Of a DNA stretch of 64,000 bases, positions 54,701 through 64,000 are shown piece after piece. Every line of letters starts with the position of its first letter. Position 1 is the first letter of the stretch. A program made the position numbers and the translations under genes. The stretch is taken from contig JAEUUO010000028.1 in the NCBI GenBank assembly GCA_016787575.1, forward strand, positions 1-64,000, in the 5' to 3' direction. The notes under the pieces are model-generated. The model saw nothing but the letters and a program-made list of their open reading frames with translations. It made no database searches and had not been told where the DNA came from. This DNA is from Saprospiraceae bacterium. Lineage in GTDB: Bacteria; Bacteroidota; Bacteroidia; Chitinophagales; Saprospiraceae.

Positions 54701-57173
54701 AAATGGATGCACATCCTGGGATTCTATATTGGTGGTGAGTCAAACCAATAAACCCATTTTACAATTTGTAGGAGATAGCATTACATGCATTAAGGATACT
54801 GCAATTTTAGATCTGTTTTGCAACGATTCAGGAGTCCAATATCAATGGAATGGGCCGGCGAATTTTAGTTCAATAAATTCCGGAATTCAAACGGATGTTC
54901 CGGGTTGGTATTATTACACAGTTACTAATGAATTTGGTTGTTTTGTGGTGGATTCTTTTGAGGTGAAAGCATACAAAGTGAAACCAATTACCACATATTC
55001 GGATACTATATTTGACTGTAATACGCGATTGAATCCAATATTGTATGCATTTGTTCAAGATAGTATAAATTTAAGTACAGCCGTTTGGACTTTTCCAGAT
55101 GGTTCTCTAAGTTCTATGAATCCGCTGCAAATTAAACAGTCGGGAATTTATTTGTTTGAGGTAATCAATAAATTTGGCTGCATCAATGTAGACACTTTAA
55201 CTATTTCTTTTGATACCACTGCGCCACATATTAATTTTATTCAATTAGATACATTGAGTTGTAGTATAATTCAATTTACACCTTTGGTTGAAGTGGTACC
55301 ACCAAATAGCAATTATGAATGGAATGGACCGGGAAATTTTTTTTCAAGGGCACCCAATCCATTTATACGATTGCCCGGAGTCTATCAATTAAAAATTACC
55401 GGTCCCAATCATTGTAGTATTGATACAAATATTTTGGTCGTAAAAGATTCCTCGCTTCCAATTATAAATGCTTTTGGATCTGTTTTAGATTGTTCATCTG
55501 ACAGCACGCAGATTCGAATTCTTTCAAATGATAGCCTGGTAAATGTTTTTTGGCAAAGTCCGAAAGGAGATTTTATTAATGAACGTAATCCATTTGTAAA
55601 AGACTCAGGTTGGTACCAGTTAATCGTTGAAGGAAAAAACAATTGCCTGTTGTTGGATTCAGTTTATGTTGGCTTTGATAAAGCATTACCTGTATTTACA
55701 CTTCAAGATACTTTTATAAGTTGTTTGTACGATTCTGTTCAATTGGGACTTCAGACAAATGAAATGGGTTTAAACTATGCTTGGGAACGGACTGGAATGA
55801 TAATTTCTAATTTAAAAGATCCATTTGTAAAAGATACCGGTTTTTACGCTGTACGTGTTCGTGGTTTAAATCATTGTGAACAATTGGATTCATTGTATGT
55901 GGATGATTTACGACAAAAACCGGCTTTGTTGGCCGTTACTGATACAATAACGTGTATAAATTCAAAGGCACTTTTAAAAACTACCTTTGATACACTTAAA
56001 AATAAATTTTTGTGGAGTGGTCCTTTTGGATTGGACTCTGTGCAACAAAATCCAAAGGTATCTATTCCAGGAGTCTATCATTTGTCAATTAGAAATCAGT
56101 TTGGCTGTGTTCACGATACAACCCTACAAGTATTGATTGACACCAGTGCACCTTTAGTCCAAATAATAGCACGGGACTCTTTGATATGTGATCGCGATGA
56201 AATAAATCTTTTTGTCTCCTCGGCATGCAATCAATGCAATTACAGCTGGAGTACATCAGACGGTATTTTGCAATCGGGGAGCAGTGGCGACAGCATTAGA
56301 ATCAAAGGATCAGGTACCTATCAAGTGCTTGCTTTGAATTTGAAAACCGGCTGCTCATCTCAAGAAAGCATCACGCTGCTAAAAGATACTGTAGGAATTA
56401 CAGGACTCCGTTTAAATGTGAAAGATGTCAGTTGTTTTGGCTTGGCAAATGGTTCCATTCAAATTCTGGAAATCTTAGGTAGATTTCCTCCGGTTGATTT
56501 TTCAACCGATGGGGTCCGCTTTGGTTCTGTAATTGATTTAAAGAATTTAGGACCTGGTTTACAGCATTTGTTTTTTAAGGACCGATATGGATGCTTATTT
56601 GATACTTTAATTCAAATAAATGAGCCTCCTCAAGCCTTTTTAGAATTGGGACGCGATACCAGCATTTTATTAGGATCTTCCTATTTTATAGATACGCAAA
56701 CCAACCTGGATACCAATTTAGTTCAGTCCATTATTTGGGATCCAACATCTGATTTAACATGTATAGATTGCATTAAAGTAAGTGCCAGTCCAAAAAATGA
56801 TACCCGGTATCTCTTAAAAATTATTGATAAAAATGGTTGTGAAATTGAAGATGATATTACAATCAGAATTACTGTTAACTCTGAGCTTTTTATACCCAAC
56901 GCCTTTACTCCGAATGGAGACAACATCAATGATATGTTTTCTCTGTTTTCACCCAAAGGGAGTATAAAAATCAATACGCTTAGAATTTTTGACCGATGGG
57001 GAAATCAAATCCATGTATTGGAAAACTTTAATTTTTCAGGTGAATTTCATGCATGGGATGGAAGAATTGGGGATCAGGCAGCCATGCCAGGAGTTTATGT
57101 TTACGTAATTGAATTGCAAAATCCCAAAAGAGGCAAGTTGATTTTTAAAGGGGACTTAAGTTTAATTCGTTAA
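51789..57173 (+). CDS. Giant T9SS-exported adhesin-like protein with P-domain and ~15 Ig-like repeats
   Basis: 1794 residues from ATG 51789 (an upstream TTG at 51759 opens the frame but precedes the signal peptide). After the signal peptide comes a proprotein-convertase P-domain (~35-190, 'VCGVRIQFEHEFIGDLTMDLISPAGQ', 'GIWTLEVHDDERFYEGKIESFCLLFC') with no protease domain. From ~367 to ~1535 there are about 15 tandem modules of ~78 residues, each with an early Cys ('DTITC') and a late Cys ('NGC' or 'FGC'), a 'W.GP..F' core and 'G.Y.l.v'. A SprB-like repeat (~1545-1625) and the long gliding-type sorting domain (~1700-1794, 'FIPNAFTPNGDNINDMF') end it. Likely a filamentous surface adhesin. Confidence 0.88.
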   Translation: MHYQNKWIIWLLVGFWLTDLNGQWCCVDSTVLIQDKTTASLKLLISSALNNNLANIDQGVCGVRIQFEHEFIGDLTMDLISPAGQRLRLVGPIGNSGISDFSHWSVTFIPCGDKSIPDKGFKMKWDNQQAWGIFGKFYNGTYYPEGGCLESFDMGSVNGIWTLEVHDDERFYEGKIESFCLLFCDPSGINCMDCSPNGGVFINNRLDYCVNDPLLDIQERITFPVYKPDSTSYSYAYLISVNDTIVYIGDTLDLRNYSIGDYVICGISYLTTDSIKLPKLGMSIAAFRNDLVVNLNSFCAEISKNCLEVSIHPNYAQVKDSFYLCRGDTLTLGASQFFADGQYLIPLRSSFGCDSMLELQLKVVDMAIHLSDPDTITCSKPIVQLDISNSVKTTRTHISWSTNDGNFIDLSDSLKPKINQAGTYKVVFDDGFCFDSLEFNIIKRDQIPDLSIRSDTINCFHSRATIKAVSNGLNPIYSWSDGTNLIGMDSIIQVNQEGSYYVTVTDDAGCSNVGVIEVIRDTLPADLILTADNLSCRDSIGTLSFSSSKVLLDFMWTGPNLFQSKILDPNINLPGFYTLTVTADNGCTNTANIRVTSTIYKPDFSFTADTLNCLNNFNIQIKASSNAVLDSINYSNAIGFKSNLLNPTVHDSGYYQVYLRDTAACVLDTFIYIHLDSIKPLFGLKAGILDCSKDSIQILLVDSFLLPGLVYQWTGPIGFNEMKASPYIKEAGIYKIQVTGLNGCSTLDSIEIKQDTLKPIIQLSSGIIDCNTPNIQINADVSVISNYLWSGPNFFTSILEDPFIQDSGIYKLIATSFNGCKTEKSIYVPMNRDAPIDTIIGQDINCLNLRAIISIQLNQAIDSIVWVGPNTIQAKTDTIHVNQPGIYKVWLRGINGCIDSAAVQIVVDTSLPDLKIIADTITCLKTDARLQFSSLDSIINNLWIDPLGNQSQNRIDTTKLPGWHKLYAQGKNGCTSWDSILVVSQTNKPILQFVGDSITCIKDTAILDLFCNDSGVQYQWNGPANFSSINSGIQTDVPGWYYYTVTNEFGCFVVDSFEVKAYKVKPITTYSDTIFDCNTRLNPILYAFVQDSINLSTAVWTFPDGSLSSMNPLQIKQSGIYLFEVINKFGCINVDTLTISFDTTAPHINFIQLDTLSCSIIQFTPLVEVVPPNSNYEWNGPGNFFSRAPNPFIRLPGVYQLKITGPNHCSIDTNILVVKDSSLPIINAFGSVLDCSSDSTQIRILSNDSLVNVFWQSPKGDFINERNPFVKDSGWYQLIVEGKNNCLLLDSVYVGFDKALPVFTLQDTFISCLYDSVQLGLQTNEMGLNYAWERTGMIISNLKDPFVKDTGFYAVRVRGLNHCEQLDSLYVDDLRQKPALLAVTDTITCINSKALLKTTFDTLKNKFLWSGPFGLDSVQQNPKVSIPGVYHLSIRNQFGCVHDTTLQVLIDTSAPLVQIIARDSLICDRDEINLFVSSACNQCNYSWSTSDGILQSGSSGDSIRIKGSGTYQVLALNLKTGCSSQESITLLKDTVGITGLRLNVKDVSCFGLANGSIQILEILGRFPPVDFSTDGVRFGSVIDLKNLGPGLQHLFFKDRYGCLFDTLIQINEPPQAFLELGRDTSILLGSSYFIDTQTNLDTNLVQSIIWDPTSDLTCIDCIKVSASPKNDTRYLLKIIDKNGCEIEDDITIRITVNSELFIPNAFTPNGDNINDMFSLFSPKGSIKINTLRIFDRWGNQIHVLENFNFSGEFHAWDGRIGDQAAMPGVYVYVIELQNPKRGKLIFKGDLSLIR

Positions 57174-57487
57174 AATTTAAGCTAATTTGCTTGATTTTCA
57201 AGCTAAATCTTAGTTGAGAAGGAATTATATATATTTTTTTAAGTATTGAAGAAGCGAAAAGGCATATCACAGGGTCTTATGATTGCTCGCAATTTTGGAA
57301 TTTAAGTTATAGATAAATCCTCCTGAAGGGGAAAAATCTTCCAAATTATACAACGGTATGGTTTTTGAAATTCCAAACTTTATTTGTGAAAATAAATCTA
57401 ATTAATGTTAAATAAAACATTAATTTTATTTGATAATCCAAGGTAAGTATATTATTTTTTGTAATATTTAAGAAAAACATTTACAAT
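57174..57487. other. AT-rich spacer of 314 bp between giant surface-protein genes
   Basis: No gene or strong hairpin. A near-consensus promoter may lie at TTTGATAATCC (57429) to TATTATTTTTTG (~57449-57460), but the -7 spacing is imperfect. The length suggests the next gene has its own promoter. Confidence 0.35.
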
Positions 57488-60400
57488 ATGTATCGAATTC
57501 TACTTTTTTTAATATGTATTTTTTGTCTGGTTGGGACGACCCAAATGCTGGCACAATGTACACCTCCCATGGCCGAAGAGTGTGAACTAGCCAATGTGTT
57601 ATGTTCTTTGGATGAGGTAAATGGCTATGCCTGTAACAATCCAAGTACGGTTGCCAGTCCATGCCAACCTTTGTGTTCTCAAGGTGGTGTCGGACATAAT
57701 ACCAGTTGGTGGGCTTTTGTATCCCAGGGTGGCAATGTTACGATTACACTAACGATTGGTGGCTGTACCAGTTCACAAGGGATCCAATATGGAATTTGGG
57801 GAGATTGTAATTGTGGACAAGAAGTTATTTGCCGCTCTATTCCTTGTATTCCACCAAATAGTACCTCAACTGCCAATGCAACTTTGATACCTTGCAAAAC
57901 CTATTATTTATGGGTAGATGGTTGTAGTGGAGATATTTGTGACTTTACTATTAATACCTCTGGTGGTGGTCCTCCTTCTTTGGACCCATTGGGCTTTATT
58001 AATAACATAGCCAGCAAAATCATTCAACCGGTTTGTGTTGGTGCTTGCAACGTGCGTTTCTTTGTTAATCCTCAATCAGGTGGATGTGAACCAACCTACG
58101 TGTGGACTTTAGACGGTGATGAAGTTGGTGGTAATTCCAATGAAGTGCGTTTAGATTTTCCAGATGAAGGTGATTTTATCATTTGCGTTACTGCTTATAT
58201 TGGAAATCCTTCCAGTGGATCAATTTGTTCTCAGGAAGGACCACAATGTGCTACAGTAAAAGTTAGACCTATTGCAGATAAAAAAGGTCCTCCACGTGTA
58301 CTTTGCTGGGAACAAGTAAATCCGGGTGGATACAAATGGCATTCTCAGCGTATTTATCAGACCGGGGAATATAGGGAGCAATTTACCGATGCAAATTGTT
58401 GTAAATACGACTCCGTTGTGCAATTTAACGTGTTAGATAAACCGGAACCACCCGATGTATATTATATAACTTGTGATGGCGAACCTTATATTGATATTTT
58501 GGGGCGTGCGCATCTACCTTGTAAACAAAATTTTGAAATAGCATTGCCTAAAACAACGGATCCTTACCGTTGTGATAGTGCGATTGTGTTAACAGCAGTT
58601 TCCGTTGATTTTGCTCCAAATTTTAGAGTTCAATGTTTGGGTGGCCAAGTTGAAATTTCTCCTGGAGTTCGTATTTTGAAACCTTGCAGTGTTGGTGAAA
58701 CCTACCAGTTTGAATACCGTTGGTATAAGAAAAATGACCCTGCTAAGAAAACCATTAGCCAGGATGAAAGACTCTTAGTGGATGCAGTTCGTGAAGACTA
58801 TTGTGTAGAGGTAAATGTTCGAGTTGAGTTAGCTACAGAATTTGCAATTTGTGCTAAGACTTTTTGTGAGACCTTTAATGAAGATGATTTAGCTCCTAAG
58901 TGTTTTCCTTTAGCAGGAGATCAAGTACTTTGTGTTGGTAAAAATGGTTCTTATTGGATTGATACCTTTATCAATCAAAAAGTCACTTTTTATACCTGGA
59001 CTGTAGATGGGGGTGTGGTTGTTTCAAGACCTGACTCTTCTGGAGTTCAAATCAAATGGCTTATCCAACCAGGAGATACCGGAGAAGTTTGTGTTTATTA
59101 CGATACAGATTGTGGTAGAAGTTGCGAAAAATGTATTCGCGTAGCCATTCAGGCAGTTCCGAATCCAAAAGCAGGTCCAAATGACAGTATTTGTGATTTG
59201 GCCAATCAGTTTCAAGGACAAAAAGATGTAGGTGGATCCTGGACTCAAATTGGTGGCCCCGGAAATTCAAATATTACCGATGTTACAGATCCGAAGTCCA
59301 ATGTTAAGGTAGATGCATATGGTATTTACCGGTATGTTTATTCTGAAACGCGTTTGGGTTGTACTGGAACAGATACAGTGGATCTTTTCTTTAATTCCAC
59401 TCCTGATTCTTCAGGGATTACCTACTTGTGTAATGTTAAACAAACACAGTATAAACTTCGCTTTCAAGTGCGCGGAGGTACTGCACCATATACTGTTGTT
59501 CAAGGCAATGGAACCATTGATGCTAATAATATTTACACCTCTAATTTTCATGATAACTTAACAAGTTATACCATTTTGATTCGGGATGCCATGGGTTGTA
59601 TCCTTACCTTTAATTTTGATCACGAATGCAAGTGTACCAATTTGGTTGGTGTAATAGACAAAGGTTTGGAAAAGAAATGTGAGTCTGAAATATTCACCTT
59701 TGTTTATGATCCCACACTCGAAAAATTGGATCCAAACGATACAGTTATCTATGTAATGACCAATGATCCGGATCCTGATAATGCAGCCGGTGGATCTTTT
59801 ATTAAAATGCTAAGTTCAAAGACCATTGCTTACGATCCTACCATTATGAGCTATAATACAACTTATTATATTTTTGTATTGGTTGGAAAAAGAAATGGTC
59901 AGGGTGGAATTGATTTTTCTGCAGGTTGTGTGCAAGTTGATGGACCTAAACCTTTTGTGTTTTATAAAAATCCATTGCCTAACGCAGGTGTTGACGATGC
60001 TATTTGTGGTACCGTCTATGATTTGAAGGGAATTTCCAGCATCCTCGGTACTAACTTAAAGTGGCGATTGATTTCTGGCCCATCCGGTGTTCAATTCTCA
60101 GATGATATATTAGCGACGTCCTCAGTAAATACTCAAGGAAACTATGGAAAATATGTATTTGAATTGACTGAAGACAATAACAATTGCGCAGCTTCTGATT
60201 TGGTGGAAATTACGTTCAATCCATCTCCATTTATTTCAGTGTTTGAAAAAATATGCATTGAATACATACCACCATATCCATATAAAGCAACTATAAACAT
60301 TACCAATGGAAAACCTCCATTTACAATCGTTCAAGGCGGAGGTATGATCAATGGAAATGTTTACATGACAGATACGCTTGCCAGTTTAGCACAATTCAAT

Positions 60401-63214
60401 GTTAAAATACAAGATGCGAATGGATGTGTTTCCAATTTGATTATTGACGATTACAACTGTGATTGCGGTGCCATCGATGCAGGTGAGTTGGATTCTATTC
60501 CAACAGAAGTTTGTATTGATAAATGCGTGCCTATTAAAACAATTGTACCACCGATTTTAGATCCTGAAGATGTGGTTATGTATGTATTCCATCAATCTTC
60601 TTACAATGATCAGACAATTCCTAAATTAGATACTTTCTTTAGTTTAAATGATGTGGTTTGTTTTGATGCAACAAAAGGAATGATAACTGGTAAAGCTTAT
60701 TATATCACTTGCGTTGTTGGAGATGACAAAGATTTTGATGGTATTGTTGATCCGAATGACCCTTGTAAACGCGTTACTAAAAATCAGCCTATTATTTGGT
60801 ACGATTATCCAAATCCGGATGCAGGTCCAAGCGACAGCATCTGCTTTTATAACTATCAATTAAATGGTATTACCAATACAGGTACACCTAGCTGGAGATT
60901 TATCGGAGGTTCCGGCACAAGCACACTTTCGAATCCGGGCAATGACCAAACGAATGTCAGTGTTTCAGGAAAAGGAACCTACCAATATGAATTGTCTGAG
61001 GATTTCAAAGGCTGTATATCTAAAGATACCGTCACAGTAACACATTGGGATTCTCCAAACTTCATAGACGTTCCACCTCCTTATGAATGTGACAATACTG
61101 CTGAAAAATTCAGAGTAACCATTGATGGAGCAAACGGAGACCGTCCTTCCTGGTTTATTGATGGAACAACAAATCCTAGTGGAACTTTAGCAGGTAGTTT
61201 TATCGGAGGAAATACATGGAGAACTGATTGGATAAATAACAACGAAGTGTATCGTTTAATTATTAATGATAGACACGATTGTTTGCCGGATACAACCTCA
61301 AATACCTATGAATGTCCATGTATTAATGGTCTTGGTAATTTGAATAAAACTCCAATTATTCTGTGTGCAAACGCTACAGCTCAGGCAGTATATAATGCAG
61401 CTTCAGGAAGTCCTGATGGAAATGACGTTGTTAGATTTGTATTGTATGATGGAAATCCTGCAGATCCTAAAACTGGAACATTTATTAGTGTAAATGCTTC
61501 AGGTACATTTAGCTTCCAGTCAGGAATGCAATTAGGTAAAACCTATCACATCATCGTATTGATGGGAAATCCAGATCCTGTTACAGGGGTTGTGCTTAAT
61601 GACCGGTGCTTAAAATTTGATTTTGTACCTGTTACCTGGTATGATTTTCCAAAAGCAGTTATTGGTGGAGTTAATAAATTAACCTGTGCAGTAACTTCAA
61701 TTACTTTAAATGGAAATGCTTCAACCAGTGGTTCCGGTGCCAGCCTCAATTACCTATGGTCAGCTTCTAATGGCGGGCAATTTGTAAATCCTGGAAATGT
61801 TACCAGCAATACGACAGATATAAATGCACCTGGTACTTACAAATTACAAGTAACAGATCCAATTTCAGGATGTACCAATGAAATAACCTATAACGTAAGC
61901 ATAGATGTTCAAAAACCAACAGTTTCTGTCGGACAACCACAGGTAATTACCTGTGATCGTTTGACCGTAAATCTTGATGGAAATGCATCTTCAAAAGGTT
62001 CTGAATACAGTGTTCGATGGACAGGTCCGGGTACTATCCAAAATGGAAATACCTATACTCCAACTGTTGATGCAATAGGAACCTATCGTTTAATTATTAC
62101 AAACAATGACAACGGTTGCGTCGATTCCTTTGCAATCAATGTGGCGGCTGATTTAAGAAAGCCGGTTCCAAATATTCAGCAAATTGGACAATTGACTTGT
62201 ACCGTCAAACAAGTTCAGCTTGATGCAGGTGCTTCAACCGGGCAGGCTGGTTCAATTGGAGGCTATGTATGGTCAACTCCAAATGGAAGTATTGTTTCAG
62301 GAGTTGGAACCTCTAGAATTACAGTTGACAAACCGGGAACTTATAGAGTTCAGGTAAAAGACCAGGCTAATGGTTGTACTGAATTTACAGATATAGAAGT
62401 TTTAGAAATAGGCAATCCGTTTGCTGGAATAAATTTGGCTGCTATCAATCCACTTTGTTTTGGAGAACGCAATGGAACGGTAAATGTTACTGGTGTAATT
62501 GCAAACGGACCAGCAAATGGATTGGAGTATTCATTTAATGGTGGTCAATTTTCGAGCTCAAAAACATTTGGAAATTTATCTCAGGGAACTTATCGATTAA
62601 AAGTTCGCGATGTTAATGGTTGTGAGCATGATACTACCGTAACATTAATCGAACCAGGAAAATTGGGAATTGATGTTGATAAAGTTATCATTGTTGACCA
62701 AGATCAAACAGTTCATTTAGATACCATGTTGAATCGGATTACTGGTGGAACTTCTGCGTACAGAGATACCGTGTGGTGGAATTTAAATCAAAATGTTGAC
62801 TGGGAATCAAAATTGCGTTATCAGGCAGATACTACCAGAGATTTCTTAATTACATTAATTGATGGTGCTGGTTGTAAAATTGAAGACCGGGTACGTGTTG
62901 TGGTTCGTATCATTAAAGATGTATGGTGGCCAACAGCATTTACACCTAATGGAGATAATATCAATGATCTTTGGAACCTTAAAGGAAAACGAGTCAGAAA
63001 TATTAAATCATTAAATATTTACGATCGTTGGGGTGAATTGGTATATGCAGCTAAAAACATTAAAGATGGTAATCTGGATGCCGGAGTAGGCTGGGGTGGT
63101 AACTTTAAAGGTGAAAGAGCTTTGCCTGGAGTTTATGTATTCTATGCTGAAGTTGAATATGTTGGTTCTGAAGGATCCGATATATACAAAGGTGAATTCA
63201 CATTGCTTAGATAA
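57488..63214 (+). CDS. Giant T9SS-exported protein with three ~280-residue super-repeats
   Basis: 1908 residues. Signal peptide ends near TTQMLAQ. Residues ~24-160 form a Cys-rich domain ('CELANVLCSLDEVNGYACNN', 'YYLWVDGCSGDICDFTI'), then PKD-like modules to ~560. Three tandem super-repeats begin at ~562, ~833 and ~1112 ('AGPNDSIC', 'AGVDDAIC', 'AGPSDSIC'), each with an Ig-like part, a 'PFTIVQG'-type SprB-like part and a 'DPDDVV.YV' part. Three Ig-like domains (~1391-1650), a SprB repeat ('PLCFGERNGTVNVTGV') and the gliding-type sorting domain (~1815-1908, 'WWPTAFTPNGDNINDLW') follow. Exported by T9SS; probable adhesion or gliding role. Confidence 0.88.
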   Translation: MYRILLFLICIFCLVGTTQMLAQCTPPMAEECELANVLCSLDEVNGYACNNPSTVASPCQPLCSQGGVGHNTSWWAFVSQGGNVTITLTIGGCTSSQGIQYGIWGDCNCGQEVICRSIPCIPPNSTSTANATLIPCKTYYLWVDGCSGDICDFTINTSGGGPPSLDPLGFINNIASKIIQPVCVGACNVRFFVNPQSGGCEPTYVWTLDGDEVGGNSNEVRLDFPDEGDFIICVTAYIGNPSSGSICSQEGPQCATVKVRPIADKKGPPRVLCWEQVNPGGYKWHSQRIYQTGEYREQFTDANCCKYDSVVQFNVLDKPEPPDVYYITCDGEPYIDILGRAHLPCKQNFEIALPKTTDPYRCDSAIVLTAVSVDFAPNFRVQCLGGQVEISPGVRILKPCSVGETYQFEYRWYKKNDPAKKTISQDERLLVDAVREDYCVEVNVRVELATEFAICAKTFCETFNEDDLAPKCFPLAGDQVLCVGKNGSYWIDTFINQKVTFYTWTVDGGVVVSRPDSSGVQIKWLIQPGDTGEVCVYYDTDCGRSCEKCIRVAIQAVPNPKAGPNDSICDLANQFQGQKDVGGSWTQIGGPGNSNITDVTDPKSNVKVDAYGIYRYVYSETRLGCTGTDTVDLFFNSTPDSSGITYLCNVKQTQYKLRFQVRGGTAPYTVVQGNGTIDANNIYTSNFHDNLTSYTILIRDAMGCILTFNFDHECKCTNLVGVIDKGLEKKCESEIFTFVYDPTLEKLDPNDTVIYVMTNDPDPDNAAGGSFIKMLSSKTIAYDPTIMSYNTTYYIFVLVGKRNGQGGIDFSAGCVQVDGPKPFVFYKNPLPNAGVDDAICGTVYDLKGISSILGTNLKWRLISGPSGVQFSDDILATSSVNTQGNYGKYVFELTEDNNNCAASDLVEITFNPSPFISVFEKICIEYIPPYPYKATINITNGKPPFTIVQGGGMINGNVYMTDTLASLAQFNVKIQDANGCVSNLIIDDYNCDCGAIDAGELDSIPTEVCIDKCVPIKTIVPPILDPEDVVMYVFHQSSYNDQTIPKLDTFFSLNDVVCFDATKGMITGKAYYITCVVGDDKDFDGIVDPNDPCKRVTKNQPIIWYDYPNPDAGPSDSICFYNYQLNGITNTGTPSWRFIGGSGTSTLSNPGNDQTNVSVSGKGTYQYELSEDFKGCISKDTVTVTHWDSPNFIDVPPPYECDNTAEKFRVTIDGANGDRPSWFIDGTTNPSGTLAGSFIGGNTWRTDWINNNEVYRLIINDRHDCLPDTTSNTYECPCINGLGNLNKTPIILCANATAQAVYNAASGSPDGNDVVRFVLYDGNPADPKTGTFISVNASGTFSFQSGMQLGKTYHIIVLMGNPDPVTGVVLNDRCLKFDFVPVTWYDFPKAVIGGVNKLTCAVTSITLNGNASTSGSGASLNYLWSASNGGQFVNPGNVTSNTTDINAPGTYKLQVTDPISGCTNEITYNVSIDVQKPTVSVGQPQVITCDRLTVNLDGNASSKGSEYSVRWTGPGTIQNGNTYTPTVDAIGTYRLIITNNDNGCVDSFAINVAADLRKPVPNIQQIGQLTCTVKQVQLDAGASTGQAGSIGGYVWSTPNGSIVSGVGTSRITVDKPGTYRVQVKDQANGCTEFTDIEVLEIGNPFAGINLAAINPLCFGERNGTVNVTGVIANGPANGLEYSFNGGQFSSSKTFGNLSQGTYRLKVRDVNGCEHDTTVTLIEPGKLGIDVDKVIIVDQDQTVHLDTMLNRITGGTSAYRDTVWWNLNQNVDWESKLRYQADTTRDFLITLIDGAGCKIEDRVRVVVRIIKDVWWPTAFTPNGDNINDLWNLKGKRVRNIKSLNIYDRWGELVYAAKNIKDGNLDAGVGWGGNFKGERALPGVYVFYAEVEYVGSEGSDIYKGEFTLLR

Positions 63215-63253
63215 TGAATACATCGCTGAAACTTAAGTTTTAGCTTAAAAAAT

Positions 63254-63287
63254 AAAAAAGGCCATGCTGTTAAAGGTGGCCTTTTTT
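63254..63287. terminator. Bidirectional terminator between the giant gene and cmk
   Basis: AAAAAAGGCCA and TGGCCTTTTTT form a perfect 11-bp stem around TGCTGTTAAAGG, with A- and T-tracts on both sides. It serves the convergent + and - strand genes. Confidence 0.85.
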
Positions 63288-63315
63288 ATTTTTATAAATG
63301 TTAAGGCAGGGATTA

Positions 63316-63978
63316 TCAGTTGTTTGTTTTGGATTTAATAATATTAAGTGCAACCTGTTTTTGTTGTTCTCGATTCAGCAAGGTATTGTCTATTAAAAAT
63401 GCATCTGCTGTTTGAGTCAATGGACTGTCTGATCGGGTCGAATCAATTTGGTCTCGTTTTAATAAATTTGACTTTATTTGTTCAAGACTTTGTTGAATTC
63501 CACGTTGTTGCAATTCTAAAAAGCGTCTCTTAGCTCTGGTATCTATAGCTGCGGTGATAAATAATTTTACATCTGCATTTGGAAAAACTACACTTCCAAT
63601 ATCCCTACCATCCATAATTATAGATTTGCCTTCGGCGATTTTTCGTTGGAAGTCCACAAGCGCAGTTCGTATTTTGGACACAGCTGATACTTCACTTACC
63701 AAGTCAGAAACACTTGGTTGTCGAATTTCATCTGAAACATCCTTATTATTTAATAAAATAATTGGTTTGTGTCCAGGTATAAAATCAATTTGAATTTGAT
63801 CTAAAGGAAGTTCTTCAATTGTAAGAATAGGATTTTTTTCTCTTTGTTCCAAATAATACAATGTGATGGCACGATACATTGCGCCAGAGTCAATGTAAAC
63901 AATTCCTAATTCCTTAGCCAAATCTTTGGCTAAAGTACTTTTACCACAAGCGGAATATCCATCTACTGCAATTATCAT
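63316..63978 (-). CDS. cmk: Cytidylate kinase
   Basis: 220 residues, family length. Converts CMP/dCMP to the diphosphate. P-loop 'DGYSACGKSTLAKDLA' at the N-terminus, 'YIDSGAMYRAITLYYLE' (~30-46), 'IIMDGRDIGSVVFPNADVKLFITA' (~119-142) and 'RRFLELQQRGI' lid region with 'RDQIDSTRSDSPLTQTADAFLIDNT' (~176-200), all standard. Start at ATG 63978, 22 bp from the window edge, so its promoter is not visible. Confidence 0.95.
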   Translation of the reverse strand: MIIAVDGYSACGKSTLAKDLAKELGIVYIDSGAMYRAITLYYLEQREKNPILTIEELPLDQIQIDFIPGHKPIILLNNKDVSDEIRQPSVSDLVSEVSAVSKIRTALVDFQRKIAEGKSIIMDGRDIGSVVFPNADVKLFITAAIDTRAKRRFLELQQRGIQQSLEQIKSNLLKRDQIDSTRSDSPLTQTADAFLIDNTLLNREQQKQVALNIIKSKTNN

Positions 63979-64000
63979 TGGTTAGAGTCCAAAGTAAAAA

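Noticed and set aside
57468..63223. Antisense ORFs within the giant surface-protein gene
   Set aside because: Shadows; the + frame is continuous with signal peptide and sorting domain.

Overview
The window is chromosomal DNA from a member of the Bacteroidota, most likely the Saprospiraceae or a near relative. Evidence: a SusC/SusD pair, type IX secretion (T9SS) C-terminal sorting domains of both the short and the gliding-motility-associated type, promoter -7 boxes of the TAnnTTTG kind, no Shine-Dalgarno sequences in front of even the ribosomal-protein genes, and low GC. Placement below phylum level is inference from overall gene content.

Positions 1 to about 7.4 kb form an accessory region. 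It holds one small gene per unit, all on the + strand: lipoproteins, an NTF2-like protein, a TPR protein, an esterase, a RibD/DHFR-like reductase and a VOC protein. The units are separated by 97-136 bp imperfect palindromes ending in a CGTT core. The palindrome sequences vary but the pairing is kept, as in integron attC sites. No integron integrase is in the window. This cassette-array-like region is the main candidate for something unusual. From 7.4 to 12.4 kb the accessory genes continue without such sites: a HExxH metallopeptidase-like lipoprotein, an MBL-fold hydrolase, a membrane protein and a Rossmann-fold protein, with AT-rich spacers and one gene remnant.

From 12.4 to 16.2 kb are a Crp/Fnr regulator, phospholipid genes (psd, cdsA), a CPBP protease and divergent pdxJ. 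From 16.3 to 22 kb is a SusC-SusD-lipoprotein uptake operon with a clear promoter and terminator.

From 22.1 to 37.1 kb is the conserved information-processing block: rpsU, xerC, hpf, tRNA-Thr/Tyr/Gly/Thr, tuf, tRNA-Trp, secE, nusG, rplK, rplA, rplJ, rplL, rpoB, rpoC. An attenuator-like hairpin lies before rpoB and a bidirectional terminator after rpoC.

From 37.1 to 44.6 kb a tightly overlapping minus-strand operon runs hypothetical gene, era, der, rfbC, rfbD, a T9SS-exported protein, ribE. At 44.6-47.7 kb a NadR-like ATPase gene is followed by a TPP riboswitch and a TonB-dependent receptor, probably for thiamine uptake. From 48.4 to 63.2 kb three very large T9SS-exported proteins follow each other: a metzincin protease with alternating PKD domains, a P-domain protein with about 15 two-cysteine Ig-like repeats, and a 1908-residue protein with three ~280-residue super-repeats. 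The window ends in cmk on the minus strand. No rRNA, CRISPR array or insertion sequence was found.
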